From contig JAQMRL010000006.1 in NCBI GenBank assembly GCA_035578175.1, positions 61,668,501 to 61,732,500 of the forward strand: a stretch of DNA of 64,000 nucleotides, read 5' to 3'. Under the pieces are notes generated by a model, which searched no databases, was not told the DNA's origin, and saw only the letters and a list, made by a program, of their open reading frames with translations. Source of the DNA: Catonia carolina. Lineage: Eukaryota; Arthropoda; Insecta; Hemiptera; Achilidae. Below are positions 54,795-64,000 of the stretch, piece after piece (the first letter of the stretch is position 1; every line of letters starts with the position of its first letter). The position numbers and the translations under genes were made by a program.

Positions 54795-56330
54795 GGAGGA
54801 CACACAGGAAAATAAATAAATAATTATTTACTCAATGTTACTCTGGACGAATATTCATGAGGTTACTTATGTGTAAAAATAAGTGAAAATTTTAGCGACT
54901 ACTTGATTTATGCAATTCGCAAACAACCGAGAGTCAACTCTATATTCATAAATTAAACTCGGAAGTTTTAAAGCTACTAACGGCTTGTAAACCTTTTAAG
55001 GACTAAAAAACTGAAATCTGATAAATTAAAATTTCCAGAAAGTGTAACAATCACAATATCGAGTTAAAACTTAATTAAATTGAAATTTTAAAGATATAAC
55101 AAAAATTTAGATTGTACATAATCTAATTTCATAATTTAAAAGATTTATTTATTAATTTTAATTATCCAATTAAAGAAAATTAATTAGTTAATTCATAAAT
55201 TAGTTTATTTATGTGGAGCATTTGACAAAATGCTAAGTTATTGCTTAGAAATAATTAATTCATCTTAATTGGAGGATCAGTTTAAATTGGCCATTAGTCA
55301 TGGCGAAGAGTATAATGCGGGAAAGTATTAGGTAGGCTGGATGCTACTACATTAATGGCTGTTAACAAAAAGAAACAAACGGAGACGCGTACTAAAATGG
55401 TACGCGTTCCGAATCCATTATAAACTCGGCTTAAAAGATAAGATGTACGATTCAAAATTCTCGTTTCAACTAAAATACATTTAGAAGAAATATAAAATGA
55501 TATTTAATTCAATTACATCACAATGAAATTTATATTTTGTTACACAACATTAATTTCCTTTTAAAACATAAAGGTACCTATTTTAACATTAAGATTGTAG
55601 GTATGTTTTTTAGATTTTATTTCATTTCACCTTCCCCCCCCACAGTATGGTAATGTTACAACGTATTGCGATAGGACAAAATTTTTATACCAAATGATCT
55701 TCATATTTTATTAACTCCTGAACCCAAAAAAGGCTTTAAACAGAATGGTCGTCTGTATTTATTTGTTTTTCGATCTGAAGCAAAAGTTACTGGTCCGTTC
55801 GGGCTGAAATTTAAAACTAATTTCTGCTTAGCTTTAGTAAAAGCTATTTACAAAATACTATAGTGTAATATAGAGTTTAAATAAACAAACACGACGGACT
55901 AACGGTGGTATGATTCAGTCCAGCCGACAATATTTCAGTTATTTTGACTCCATAAATACTATTATATCTCAACTAACTAAAGACTGCAGATGAGATCTAG
56001 CCAATAACGGCCACGGTTGGGTGTGAGGTTGCCCCTTCGCTAAGTCACACTCTGTTCCACCTGACTTCAGCTGATTTCTGTTAGGCTGTCATCCACAGCA
56101 GGTCCACAACGTGACATTGCAGGATACGATTAACGAAATTCAATTGGTTCTGTGCTGTGATCTAGATCACTATGCTCCGCCTTCAGCTGCAGTTTCTAGT
56201 TCGTTAAGGTATAGGTATACGCACCCAGTCCGCATTCAACGCAAGTTCTAATAGTTCAGTTTTATTTCTGAATTTGATCTGTATACTACTCATTCTAACA
56301 GAACACTGGGTAACAGAGCTAGAACAGAGA
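54795..56330. other. Unassigned stretch, GC-richer at 55985-56280
   Basis: Mostly AT-rich and featureless. 55985-56280 is less AT-rich and may belong to the following LINE, but no frame is readable. Confidence 0.35.
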
Positions 56331-56334
56331 CAGT

Positions 56335-56760
56335 AGTGAAGTTCTACAAGGTAATGACAGCCCAAGTCCTTCTTTATAGAAGCGAGTCATGAGTTACCAC
56401 GAAACGCCAAGAAAGTAGGATCCAAGCAGCTGAAATGAGGTTTTTAAGAAGGGTGAAGGGCTGCTCGAGGCTGGATCTAATATGTAACGAGGAAATTAGA
56501 TCTGAGTTGGGTGTATTTAGCCTGAATGAAAAAATGGAGGAGTACCGTAATCAATGGATGCAACATTTGGAACGGATGCTAGAGGAGAGAATACCCTTAA
56601 AAGTGACGGAATATGTTCCAGTTGGAAGAAGGGAGGTGGGAAGACCTTGGAGAGGATGGCAGTAGTCGAGATGTACTGGTTGGAATATCTCGTGTTTGTG
56701 TAGACGTACAGAATGGTTTGTGAGTGCGGAGCAGGCTTATGCCTAATCCTTGATAATAAT
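56335..56760 (+). mobile_element. LINE reverse transcriptase C-terminal fragment
   Basis: Plus strand: QVLLYRSES-like, RQESRIQAAEMRFLRRVKGC, NEEIRSELGVFSLNEKMEEY, MQHLERMLEERIPLK and GRREVGRPWRGWQ in order. A 76-codon frame is open at 56435-56665. Same LINE group as the 4740 and 13410 pieces. It ends 'atgcctaatccttgataat'. Confidence 0.85.
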
Positions 56761-56958
56761 AATAAGAAGAAACTACTCATTCTCTGCAACATGCGTGATA
56801 GGAGGCTAATTTTTTAACAATACGAAGAATTTTCTGCTTCACTCTTGACTAAACTTATTTCTGTTTTATTGCGAATTAAGCTTTAGATTAATTAAATTGA
56901 AATGTAGATTTTGAACTCTTTAGTGAATTTTCCTTACTGAAAAGTTTAATTTAGGGTA

Positions 56959-57421
56959 TTGTTGTTGTTTAGGTCAACAGCCGAAAGGCGTTTGAATCTT
57001 TAGAGATTTTGCAAAGTAAAAACGAGGCGTGAGGTGGTTTACTATTGCCTTCGATACTTTTTATATACTATCATTATACTATAATAATTCCTCATTCAGT
57101 TGAAAGAGTATGCTTATCAGTATGCCAGGCCCTCTGTAAAGCACCTACTTTCCACCCTGCAAATGATACCTTCATTTAATTCACGACAAGGTCTGGCTAT
57201 AAAGTGATTATTGGTTTTAACTTATTATTCTTTATTACAATACTCGCAGAGGAGGTAACTCTGATTGGTGTTTTTTCTTACACCTCTACCTCTTCTGTTC
57301 TTATATAGTCCAATTATAAATTGGCTGACCATGTTATAAGAAACACAACAATTTTTTTTGTAGCCCTGGAACCAGCAGATCGAGTGCAATATTAATTTAA
57401 CACTCCACCTTCCCGTGGGCA
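56959..57421 (-). mobile_element. Family A copy with two small insertions
   Basis: From 'ttgttgttgtttaggtcaac' to 'ccaccttcccgtgggc'. Extra AT-rich bases interrupt it near 57055-57090 and 57200-57240, and it lacks an open frame. Confidence 0.88.
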
Positions 57422-57424
57422 AAG

Positions 57425-58088
57425 GGTATTTTTTTGGGCGATATTAACTATATTTACATAATATAGCTAAATCTGTAGTAAATCACATAAAAGAAAAACC
57501 TTTAAAAATTAGCGAAAAACAGGTAACTTAATAAGAAATATTTTTGTACCGCTAAGGAATGAAAATCCGAACGATAGCAAGATTCTTATAAGTTTTCGGA
57601 AAAAAAATGTTAAAAAATAGGAGTAGGTACAATTACTATTGGTCGCGCTAAGCAATCTGAATTAACGTTTTAGCCAGTGAGAGAGAACTGTATTGTTGAC
57701 GTTTACTCTATAATTAAATGGCTTTTATTATTATACCAGACAAGATTTTGGATTTAGCAGCGTAGCCAAAAATAACGGTTGTTTTGCTTTGATTAAAAAA
57801 TTGAAAGAAATTAATTTTCTCAGATAAACTTGAAAACTTTGCTCAGATAATTGGCTTCAAAAGAAACAGTTACGTCATTATAAGATACTGTTGTACAACA
57901 GAAGCCTTAAAGTAACTTGTGTTTGACTTTCTGTTCGCACTTCTAGCTTTCGCTTGATGTAAACCACGGTCTCCGGAAGGAAAACCGTTGAAGGATAAAA
58001 TTTTACATAGGAGTACTTCCGCTATTCCGTCCTCTTGTAAAACATGCAAATATCGATGTTTAAAACAAATTGATTTTCTACATTTTTT
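57425..58088. other. Unassigned stretch
   Basis: Nothing recognised. Confidence 0.35.
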
Positions 58089-58091
58089 TTA

Positions 58092-58400
58092 AAGTTATTT
58101 ATTTAATGTCGCATCAACAATGCAGTCATTAGCGACCAATTATTACAACAAATTATTTACAATATATCTAATACACTGCTGATAAAAAATTACAAAAATC
58201 AATTAACAAAAATTAAAAACATTGTAAATAAAAATGACCGATCGTTAAACATCAATCGGTGACACAAAATTACTGTTACCGTACAAGGTAGACAAAAACA
58301 CACAACTTATTTACATTGACACAAAACAATTTACATTGTTTTACTTAAAGACGTCACAAGTTTACAATGCGTGAGGTTAAACGGTGTCTCGCCCGGCCGA
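58092..58400 (-). mobile_element. LINE 3' UTR with the conserved tail
   Basis: The tail at 58096-58138 (minus: 'ggtcgctaatgactgcattg', 'ttgatgcgacattaaataaa') matches the LINE ends at 23111-23148 and 38420-38440. It is preceded, on the minus strand, by non-coding sequence up to the inverted repeat at 58403. Confidence 0.65.
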
Positions 58401-58402
58401 GC

Positions 58403-58606
58403 CTACTGTCTGTCTATAACTTGATGGCCTGCCGCAGAGAGGAGCAGAATCGGCCCACTACTATCCTTTTCAATAACACTTCATTATGTACTACTACTAA
58501 ATAGTACACTGGAATTGGTACATAATGAAGTGTTATTGCGAAGGCTAGTAGCAAGCCGATTCTGCTCCTCTCTGCGGCAGGCCATCAAGTTACAGACAGA
58601 CAGTAG
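58403..58606. repeat. Inverted repeat with 89 bp arms and 26 bp loop
   Basis: 58403-58491 and 58518-58606 pair with about seven mismatches by my count. They share 'gatggcctgccgcagagagg', 'agcagaatcgg' and 'aataacacttcattatgtac'. The arms are GC-rich compared with the surroundings. It could be a foldback MITE, a hairpin RNA locus, or a head-to-head duplicated fragment. No TIR-type target duplication was identified. Confidence 0.85.
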
Positions 58607-58609
58607 CTG

Positions 58610-59112
58610 CTACTATAATAGTAATTGTACTATTTATATTCTATAGTCCGGTTTTTGTTAGTCGAGTCCTGTTGTAAAAAAAACTGCGTATGTGTTAGCT
58701 CCTGTAAATATACGACACACAAACATGCGTGGCCTTGGGTGAACTCTGTGCAAGCTAACCGGTGATCTAAAAAAAAACATCCACTCATTACATTTTGTCA
58801 ATTCAATCGTTAGTGGTATTATGTAATAGGTCTAATAATAAAATTATAATAGTTTTGTCATTTTTATACACAAATTTTTTCATTTCACATGACTTTATCA
58901 GTTATTTAAAGATTGGTGTAATCAAAACAAAACAAATCTTGTAGTATATGAGTCAGTCTCATTTTGGAATGTGTAGTGTGTGATGTCTTCATGATTAAGT
59001 GTGCGATTTGATGTAAAATTCTATTTATTCGCATCAATTTTCGTATTTTTTCTTAGTTTTTGGGTGTTAGTGCGTGGTTGTTAATGTGATTGTGCGACAA
59101 CAGATGTATTGA
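58610..59112. other. Possible 5' flank of the transposase pseudogene
   Basis: AT-rich. 'gagtcagtctcattttgg' near 58948 contains a TCAGT-type initiator, but no TATA box is at proper spacing. Confidence 0.3.
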
Positions 59113-59114
59113 CG

Positions 59115-59583
59115 ATGGCGGACGAACCTTCTTCTTCCGGAAAAAATATCAAACATAAAAATCGGAAACCTTTACGAAGCGGAGAAAAGACAATTGCAAT
59201 TAATGTTTTTAATAAGTTTGCTAATAAATATCCTAACCTATAAATTAAAGAGATAGAATCACTTACTCCTGAATTTGCCGGTGCATCTTGTTCAAGTGTT
59301 CACAGAGTACGAAAAGAATTTAAACAGAGTGATGTTTTAAAATCCTCAGTTAAAAAAAGAGAACGCAAAACGCCTGCTTTAGACAAATTTGATTATACCA
59401 ACAAAACTGCTTTAAGACTTATTATTAATCAATTTTCCTTTAGAAATGTTTTACCTACAATTAAATTTTGTCGGTTGTCACTAATGGTCCTGATTTATTC
59501 AACATTAGTCGGTCCACTGTTCATAAACTAATTCTATCTATGGGGTTTAAATTCAATAGTTTTTCGTGTAAAAGTATGCAATA
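59115..59583 (+). pseudogene. Transposase N-terminal HTH fragment (Tc1/IS630-like)
   Basis: ATG at 59115 opens MADEPSSSGKNIKH and RSGEKTIAINVFNKFANKYP. A TAA follows at 59241, then the frame continues: IKEIESLTPEFAGASCSSVH, RVRKEFKQSD, KKRERKTPALDKFDY, FSFRNVLPTIK. After a frameshift near 59470 it ends TNGPDLFNISRSTVHKLILS MGFKF. The layout (GEK..I.NV.., VHRVRKE, KKRERK, RN.LPT, STVHKLL..MGFK) is that of aphid- and bug-type DDE transposase N-termini. The DDE core is absent. Confidence 0.8.
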
Positions 59584-59584
59584 A

Positions 59585-60130
59585 CATAAAAGGTACGAGC
59601 GGGCGTAGTGTAAGCAAAATCTTTTGAACACTGTTCTGTTCGTTCCACTCGCCTGGTGGCTTGTTTCCACCAGGGCTCAACTAAGAAAAAACGTACTATA
59701 CATTATTGTATTATTGTTTATATTACACAACTAAAAACATCGTCCGCGTTGGTAAATATACATTCACTTTGTAAATTAGAAATTGAAATAACATTTCATG
59801 AAAAATAGATAATATAGGCTGTAGGCTATATAAAACTCAACAACTCAACAGCAAAGTTATACAAATTTACACTCTTCATCACTTGCAACACACTTTCAAT
59901 CTTGTCTTTATGGCGTAATAGATTACTCAAGAGACAAATCTTGAAGCTGAAATCTTCTTATTTGAGCTTCTGTGAAATGACAATCTGATTAAATACTATG
60001 TTTCATTGTCAAAATTGGTCCTCATGGCAGAAATAACAGATGGTGGGATAGCAGGACTTGAGAAAATGTAACCATGAGTAAATTGAGTATTGCCTATACG
60101 TTATCGTGAAACGAACTCCTGATCTCGTCG
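59585..60130. other. Unassigned stretch
   Basis: Contains a small hairpin ('ctggtggcttgtttccaccag' spans about 59651-59671). No coding signal. Confidence 0.35.
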
Positions 60131-60133
60131 ACT

Positions 60134-60370
60134 CTACAATTCTATGGGTTTCTCAAAAATGTATTTTTTTATTTCATGTAAGTTTGGTAACTTTGAAGTC
60201 CATTCATCAATGCATTTTTCTTTCATACGTTTAAAACAAAACATAGTACCGTCTGCTAGAGTAACAGCATGGTCTAGTAGATGTTCTGAAGCAGCTCTTT
60301 TAGCAGCGACAACTTTTATTTCACGCATTTTATGAAAAAATTCAGGGTCTTTTCCATTTTCTGTATGCCA
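60134..60370 (-). CDS. Unrecognised open frame, possible exon or captured gene fragment
   Basis: Minus strand, open from about 60370 (WHTENGKDPEFFHKMREIKV) through AAKRAASEHLLDHAVTLADG, FCFKRMKEKCIDEW and IKKYIFEKPIEL to a stop at 60134. Amino-acid use is balanced and unlike the Phe/Ile/Asn frames of surrounding AT-rich DNA, which favours real coding origin. Two stops lie just upstream. 'tttgatag' directly before the frame could be a splice acceptor, though without a strong pyrimidine tract. Its upstream part overlaps an inverted repeat with 60862-60944. I do not recognise the family. Confidence 0.35.
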   Translation of the reverse strand, partial: WHTENGKDPEFFHKMREIKVVAAKRAASEHLLDHAVTLADGTMFCFKRMKEKCIDEWTSKLPNLHEIKKYIFEKPIEL

Positions 60371-60417
60371 CTATCAAATCCGAATTCCCTGAAGGGTTAC
60401 ACAGTTCTCCCACTCCT
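60346..60417. repeat. Left copy of an inverted ~75 bp repeat
   Basis: 'ctgtatgccactatcaaat' and 'ccgaattccctgaa' are found inverted at 60862-60944 ('ttcagggaattcgg', 'atttgatagtggcatacag'). The copies are ~450 bp apart. Confidence 0.8.
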
Positions 60418-60608
60418 GCGTCTAGCGTGCCAATCTAACTAGCAATATTTCTGCGTAGTGTCAACTCCACTCCGATTTCACAATTAGTTGCTACACAGTC
60501 CTATGAATTTTGTAGTTACATAATAATATTCGGACGGAGGCAGATGCTGCAGCGTTCCTTCAGGAAAAGGGATTATTACATAATCCCAGAAGATGTGACA
60601 ATTATAAA

Positions 60609-60690
60609 GTATGTGTGAAACACTGGCGCGACTTTCTCTTCCCAATGTAAATAATTAAAAAATATTTCGTAATAGTAAAATGTAACCTAG
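60609..60690 (+). mobile_element. Family B start fragment
   Basis: 'gtgtgaaacactggcgcgac' then 'tttctcttcccaatgtaaat' match the family B left end, with divergence. It lies between the two inverted copies at 60346 and 60862. Confidence 0.65.
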
Positions 60691-60861
60691 TAATAGCAAA
60701 AAATTCAGTTAACAAATATAACTTTATAGTAATGTAGTAATAGCAAAATAAAACAATCTAAATATAAAATAAAACAACAAAACGTGTAACATAGTAATGT
60801 GTTCATAGTTATTATGTACTGGGACTGGAAAGGACGTGTGTATTTCAGTAAGGCAGGGAAT

Positions 60862-60944
60862 AGGAGAAATGAACAAGTGTGCGATCCTTTCAGGGAATTC
60901 GGATTTGATAGTGGCATACAGAAAACGGGAAAAGACCCAAAATT
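60862..60944. repeat. Right copy of an inverted ~75 bp repeat
   Basis: Inverse of 60346-60417. A plus-strand frame across it (60799-61053) exists but resembles no family I know. Confidence 0.8.
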
Positions 60945-60949
60945 CAATA

Positions 60950-62375
60950 ATTTCTTTATTATTTTGTTTATGAACTTAGTATTATTTAAAAACATTTTAA
61001 TTGTAAAATGTAATAGCATTAGCATAAATTTTATTGCAATTTTCTTATATTAAAAATACTTTCCAGTTATCTCTCTTTAACTCTAGTACAGGAGAGGAGA
61101 TGAAAACATCGATGTATGAAAAATTGGGATGTGTGGGTGGGTTCGACTGTATCCCTAGCTATCCCACCGACTAGGGTTAAATACATACACAATATGGAGG
61201 ATATATGTAAAAAAATACAACTTTTCTAGTAATACTGTTTTGTCCAACGTATAGTTTAGTGATAGTTTTCAATTATCTGTCAAGAACTACATTAAAATTT
61301 GTCAATTCCATGTTGGACACACAGACAATACAATAACACCAATAATACAGCCTATCTTTGTTGTTCCATGTAATTGAACACATACAGTTACTACAGTGTT
61401 TGAGAGGACAGCATCAAAATCGGTCCTAAAATGATTCAAGTATAGTATATTAATTGCAGGTACGAGAAAATTAGTTAGGTTTGATAATTATTTATTTTAA
61501 AATGGAAATAAGTACCAATAAATTTCAACTTAAAAGTTTTGAAACGTTTACTAAAACAACCGTGGTATTTATTCACTGGATATATTTCAGTATTAAAAAA
61601 TGAATATTACATTTTCGAAGTGCATTCTTAATAAGTGTAGTATTTAAGATGGCGAGGAAAACTTTTGCTAAATTATTCTTGGTTTAATGCCTTTTAAATT
61701 ACAGTTCATTAAAACCAAGTTATAAATATAGCTTTTACTTTGTAGTATATAAATCTGATATTTTTTAATGAAAACTATGTTTTCTTTCTTGTTAAATTTT
61801 CTCTTGGTTTTGCAATCAATTACGGAAAACATTTTTTTAATCTCAAACATTCAACTAAAAAAATTAGTATAAATATCGTACGTTGTTTTTAATTTTATAT
61901 ACCCCAGATGAAATCTTTATTCTTATGGGGACAGTAGGTTGACTGCTTATATAACCACATGTTAAGTTTTTGTAACTTTTCTCAAAAAACTATAAAAAAT
62001 AGAAGTTAAATATTTTAAAAATTGAACTTCAGGCTTTTATTTAGTTCCGCAAGAAAGCTTTTTTGAATAAAGTATTAAAAATTGATAATTAATTTTTAAA
62101 AAAAGTAGAAAGCTTTTTTGAATAATGTATTAAAAATTGATAATTAATTTTTATAAAAAGTAAAAATAATTCCGAGAAAATAAATAATGAAAAATATCGT
62201 AAAATATTTAGTATTATGGACAATTCTTAAATAATCCTTTGTGCGGAACTAGCCCATTATAAGAAAAATGTGTCCTGAAAATTTCAAACTGATTTCTTCA
62301 ATCATTCCTGAGAAAACTTGTAACAACTTTCAAAAATCATTATTTGCCAAAAATTTACTTTAAATTGTAATTTAT
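60950..62375. other. Mostly AT-rich, unassigned
   Basis: A short direct repeat ('aagcttttttgaataa', with 'tattaaaaattgataatta') occurs near 62056 and 62111. Otherwise nothing recognised. Confidence 0.4.
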
Positions 62376-62381
62376 ACTTTT

Positions 62382-62628
62382 TTAATAACGTCCAGCGCTG
62401 TAAGGTAGTTGGCCTGGATCTTCGTCTTCAAGTTGTTTTCTTTTTAAACTCCTTTTCTCCCGAATTTGTTTTTCAAATTCAAACAGTTTTCTTTTAGTGT
62501 CTTCTATTCGTCCTGAATCCAGTTGTTCCATTGCAAGAAGCATGTTTTGTTGAGGTTTCAGCCTAAGTTCTTCGTACAACAAGAGTATCTTCGTACAAAG
62601 ATAATGTTTATATTCGTAAAAAGTGCAC
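62382..62628 (-). CDS. Unrecognised open frame with charged helix, candidate terminal exon
   Basis: Minus strand, open from a stop near 62628: FYEYKHYLCTKILLLYEELR, LKPQQNMLLAMEQLDSGRIE, DTKRKLFEFEKQIREKRSLK and RKQLEDEDPGQLPYSAGRY, then TAA at 62382. The Lys/Arg/Glu-rich central part would form a helix or coiled coil. The frame starts just after 'ggaggtag' on the minus strand, which could be an acceptor AG. Its composition is unlike chance frames in this AT-rich DNA. It could be the last exon of a host gene or a transposon accessory protein. No upstream exon was found. Confidence 0.35.
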
Positions 62629-62631
62629 TAC

Positions 62632-63275
62632 CTCCATAAATAATAGATCAAAACACTCCGAATACTATTCAGTTTCATAAAATGAAAAAAAAACCCTGAA
62701 AAAATTATTTTTTCTCAGTTACGGTCTCCTTAAGCTACTAGTCAGGGAAATGCATTAAAATAATAAAGAATATAAACAATTTTAAATTTCTAACAATAAT
62801 TAAAGATAATTACAACTAACGAACGAACTGTTTTCTCTGAAGATTTTCCCTCCGTAAATACCGTCACCTACTGGCGCCAGTACTTTCATATATGAATATT
62901 TTAGTAAATTAATTTTTATTTATAACTTTTATCATTTAGATATTCTTTAATTTTATTTAATTTCTATCAATACACTAAATTAATAGTTGTAATCCTTTTT
63001 ATACCCTAATTGTCACATATATATATCTAACAGTTAAAATGCTATTCCACTGTTTACAGTTAAAGAAATGATACAATTCAATGGAGATGAAATTATTTAA
63101 GAAAAATCAGGCGGTGTAGGGAAAATTTTCTCAATTTCTTTGCTTTTTTAGACCAGCGTTCCCGATAATTTCAAGGCACTCTCTTTTGCTAAATATATAC
63201 GTATTAACAGAAACTAAATAATCAATCAAATGTAACAACAAATATCCTAGGTTCTCTAGGATTTCAGATATAGTT
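62632..63275. other. AT-rich stretch without recognised features
   Basis: Nothing recognised. Confidence 0.4.
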
Positions 63276-63277
63276 CT

Positions 63278-63620
63278 TTGATAGCCTTCAGCATTGTGCC
63301 ATTAAAGAATTTCAATGTTCACAATCATAACACGAGAAACAGGAATGATTGTTATTTGGCTAATCACTCCACAAAATTGTTTGAACAAAAACCTACTTAT
63401 GCAGGGAGAAAATTCATAAATAAATTACCCCAATCTTTAAAGTGTTGTGAGGATTTGAATTCCTTTAAAAAAATCTAAAAAATTACTTGATTGGTGAAAC
63501 TTTTTATAGCGTACAAGAATTTCTTTCTTGATAGTAGTGTTACATTGTGTGATTCTTATATGTATTTCAGGTGTTATATCTGATGACATGTCCTATACTC
63601 CTCCTGGAGTCTCCAGGGCG
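63278..63620 (+). mobile_element. CR1/Jockey-type LINE C-terminus and 3' end
   Basis: The plus-strand frame reads VHNHNTRNRNDCYLANHSTK, LFEQKPTYAGRKFINKLPQS, and LKCCEDLNSFKKI. Past a stop it continues KNYLIGETFYSVQEFLS. 'H.YNTR.....' followed by 'Y.G..L.N.LP..IK' and 'FK..L...L' is the typical last ~80 residues of CR1/Jockey-type reverse transcriptases. The non-coding end ('tactcctcctggagtctcc', then an A-rich run near 63622) resembles a 3' UTR. Confidence 0.8.
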
Positions 63621-63796
63621 CAAAAAAAAAGAATGTGACATGAATTTTCCCGTGAATGCAGAAAAAAGATTTTTAAAGTTAGGTACTACACTATTTAGGT
63701 TCACCACGATGTATTGTAATTTCGATCTAATTGTCTAGATATTTGTTATTGATAATAACCAAAATAATATTTATCATAATTATATTATTAGTTTTT

Positions 63797-63925
63797 TATA
63801 ATCCCTCATGTGTGTACGTTGTTGTCAGTTAAATTTAAGAACTATATGGAACCCAATGACTGAATGAGATGAGAATTATGCGTACGACTTGTAAATCAGG
63901 TGGGCTATCTAATGCCTGGGCTATC
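63797..63925 (-). mobile_element. Family C SINE 3' fragment
   Basis: 'aatccctcatgtgtgtacg', 'aacccaatgactgaatgag' and 'gcgtacgacttgtaaatc' match the family C 3' part on the minus strand. Confidence 0.75.
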
Positions 63926-63950
63926 AAAAATTATTCATTTAAAAAAATAA

Positions 63951-64000
63951 CCTACCGAGTTGGTTTAGTGGTAAAGCCATCGCCGTGAGTCAGCTGTTTA
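63951..64000 (+). mobile_element. Family C SINE head, cut by window end
   Basis: 'accgagttggtttagtggta', then 'aagccatcgccgtgagtcag', is the tRNA-like head with its A box. The rest is beyond the window. Confidence 0.85.

Noticed and set aside
1..64000. CRISPR arrays, operons or bacterial defence islands
   Set aside because: No regularly spaced short repeats with unique spacers and no clustered long genes. The sequence is clearly eukaryotic repeat-rich DNA.

Overview
The window reads as intergenic or intronic DNA from a large, AT-rich, repeat-dense insect genome. I found no complete host gene, no CRISPR array, no operon and no bacterial feature. The evidence for an insect is the kind of debris present: fragments of endonuclease/reverse-transcriptase LINEs of insect type, mariner and pogo-like DNA transposons, a Penelope-like element, several tRNA-derived SINEs, and TATA/TCAGTT arthropod-type promoters. 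A sap-sucking bug (Hemiptera) would fit, but that is a guess from the general look of the repeats.

I use working letters for four repeat families. Family A is a ~400 bp short interspersed element seen about 14 times, with an AAC-rich tail. Family B is a ~950 bp element with internal tandem units and short inverted ends, seen about 8 times. Family C is a ~330 bp tRNA-like SINE seen about 7 times. Families T1 and T2 are two tRNA-headed SINEs whose last ~40 bases match the 3' end of LINEs in the same window.

Layout. 1-5.1 kb: LINE 3' ends (at 1, 480, 2360 and 4740) and a family A copy. 6-9 kb: a family A copy split by a 1026 bp long-inverted-repeat transposon, then a possible LTR, a truncated T1 SINE with a 12 bp target duplication, a TA microsatellite and a 32 bp palindrome. 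9.6-14.9 kb: a family C SINE, a decayed ~140 bp tandem array, a reverse transcriptase fragment with a FADD box, and a pogo-like transposon. 15.3-19.5 kb: a Penelope-like fragment (GIY-YIG domain and a hammerhead-like core) between 124 bp inverted arms, a TIR transposon carrying a first exon with a splice donor, and an IS630/Tc1-like transposase pseudogene. 20-31 kb: an exact 97 bp duplication, a T1 SINE, an internally deleted Jockey/I-type LINE, family B copies (one split by a GC-rich block), and a TIR element holding a family A copy. 31-40 kb: a large hairpin element, a decayed mariner, and a LINE nested inside another LINE with target duplications. 40-52 kb: a 343 bp MITE beside a TATA box, more A, B, C, T1 and T2 copies, and a mariner with inverted duplicated ends. 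52-57 kb: two LINE stretches lying tail to tail, and another LINE end. 58-64 kb: an 89 bp-arm inverted repeat, a transposase N-terminal pseudogene, two unexplained short ORFs that could be exons (60.1 and 62.4 kb), and a CR1/Jockey-type LINE end.

Nothing here looks like a working multi-gene system. The most informative signals are the tail shared by two SINE families and their probable partner LINE, the Penelope-like element with a ribozyme-like core, the TIR element with a promoter, exon and splice donor, and a set of nested insertions that give relative ages.
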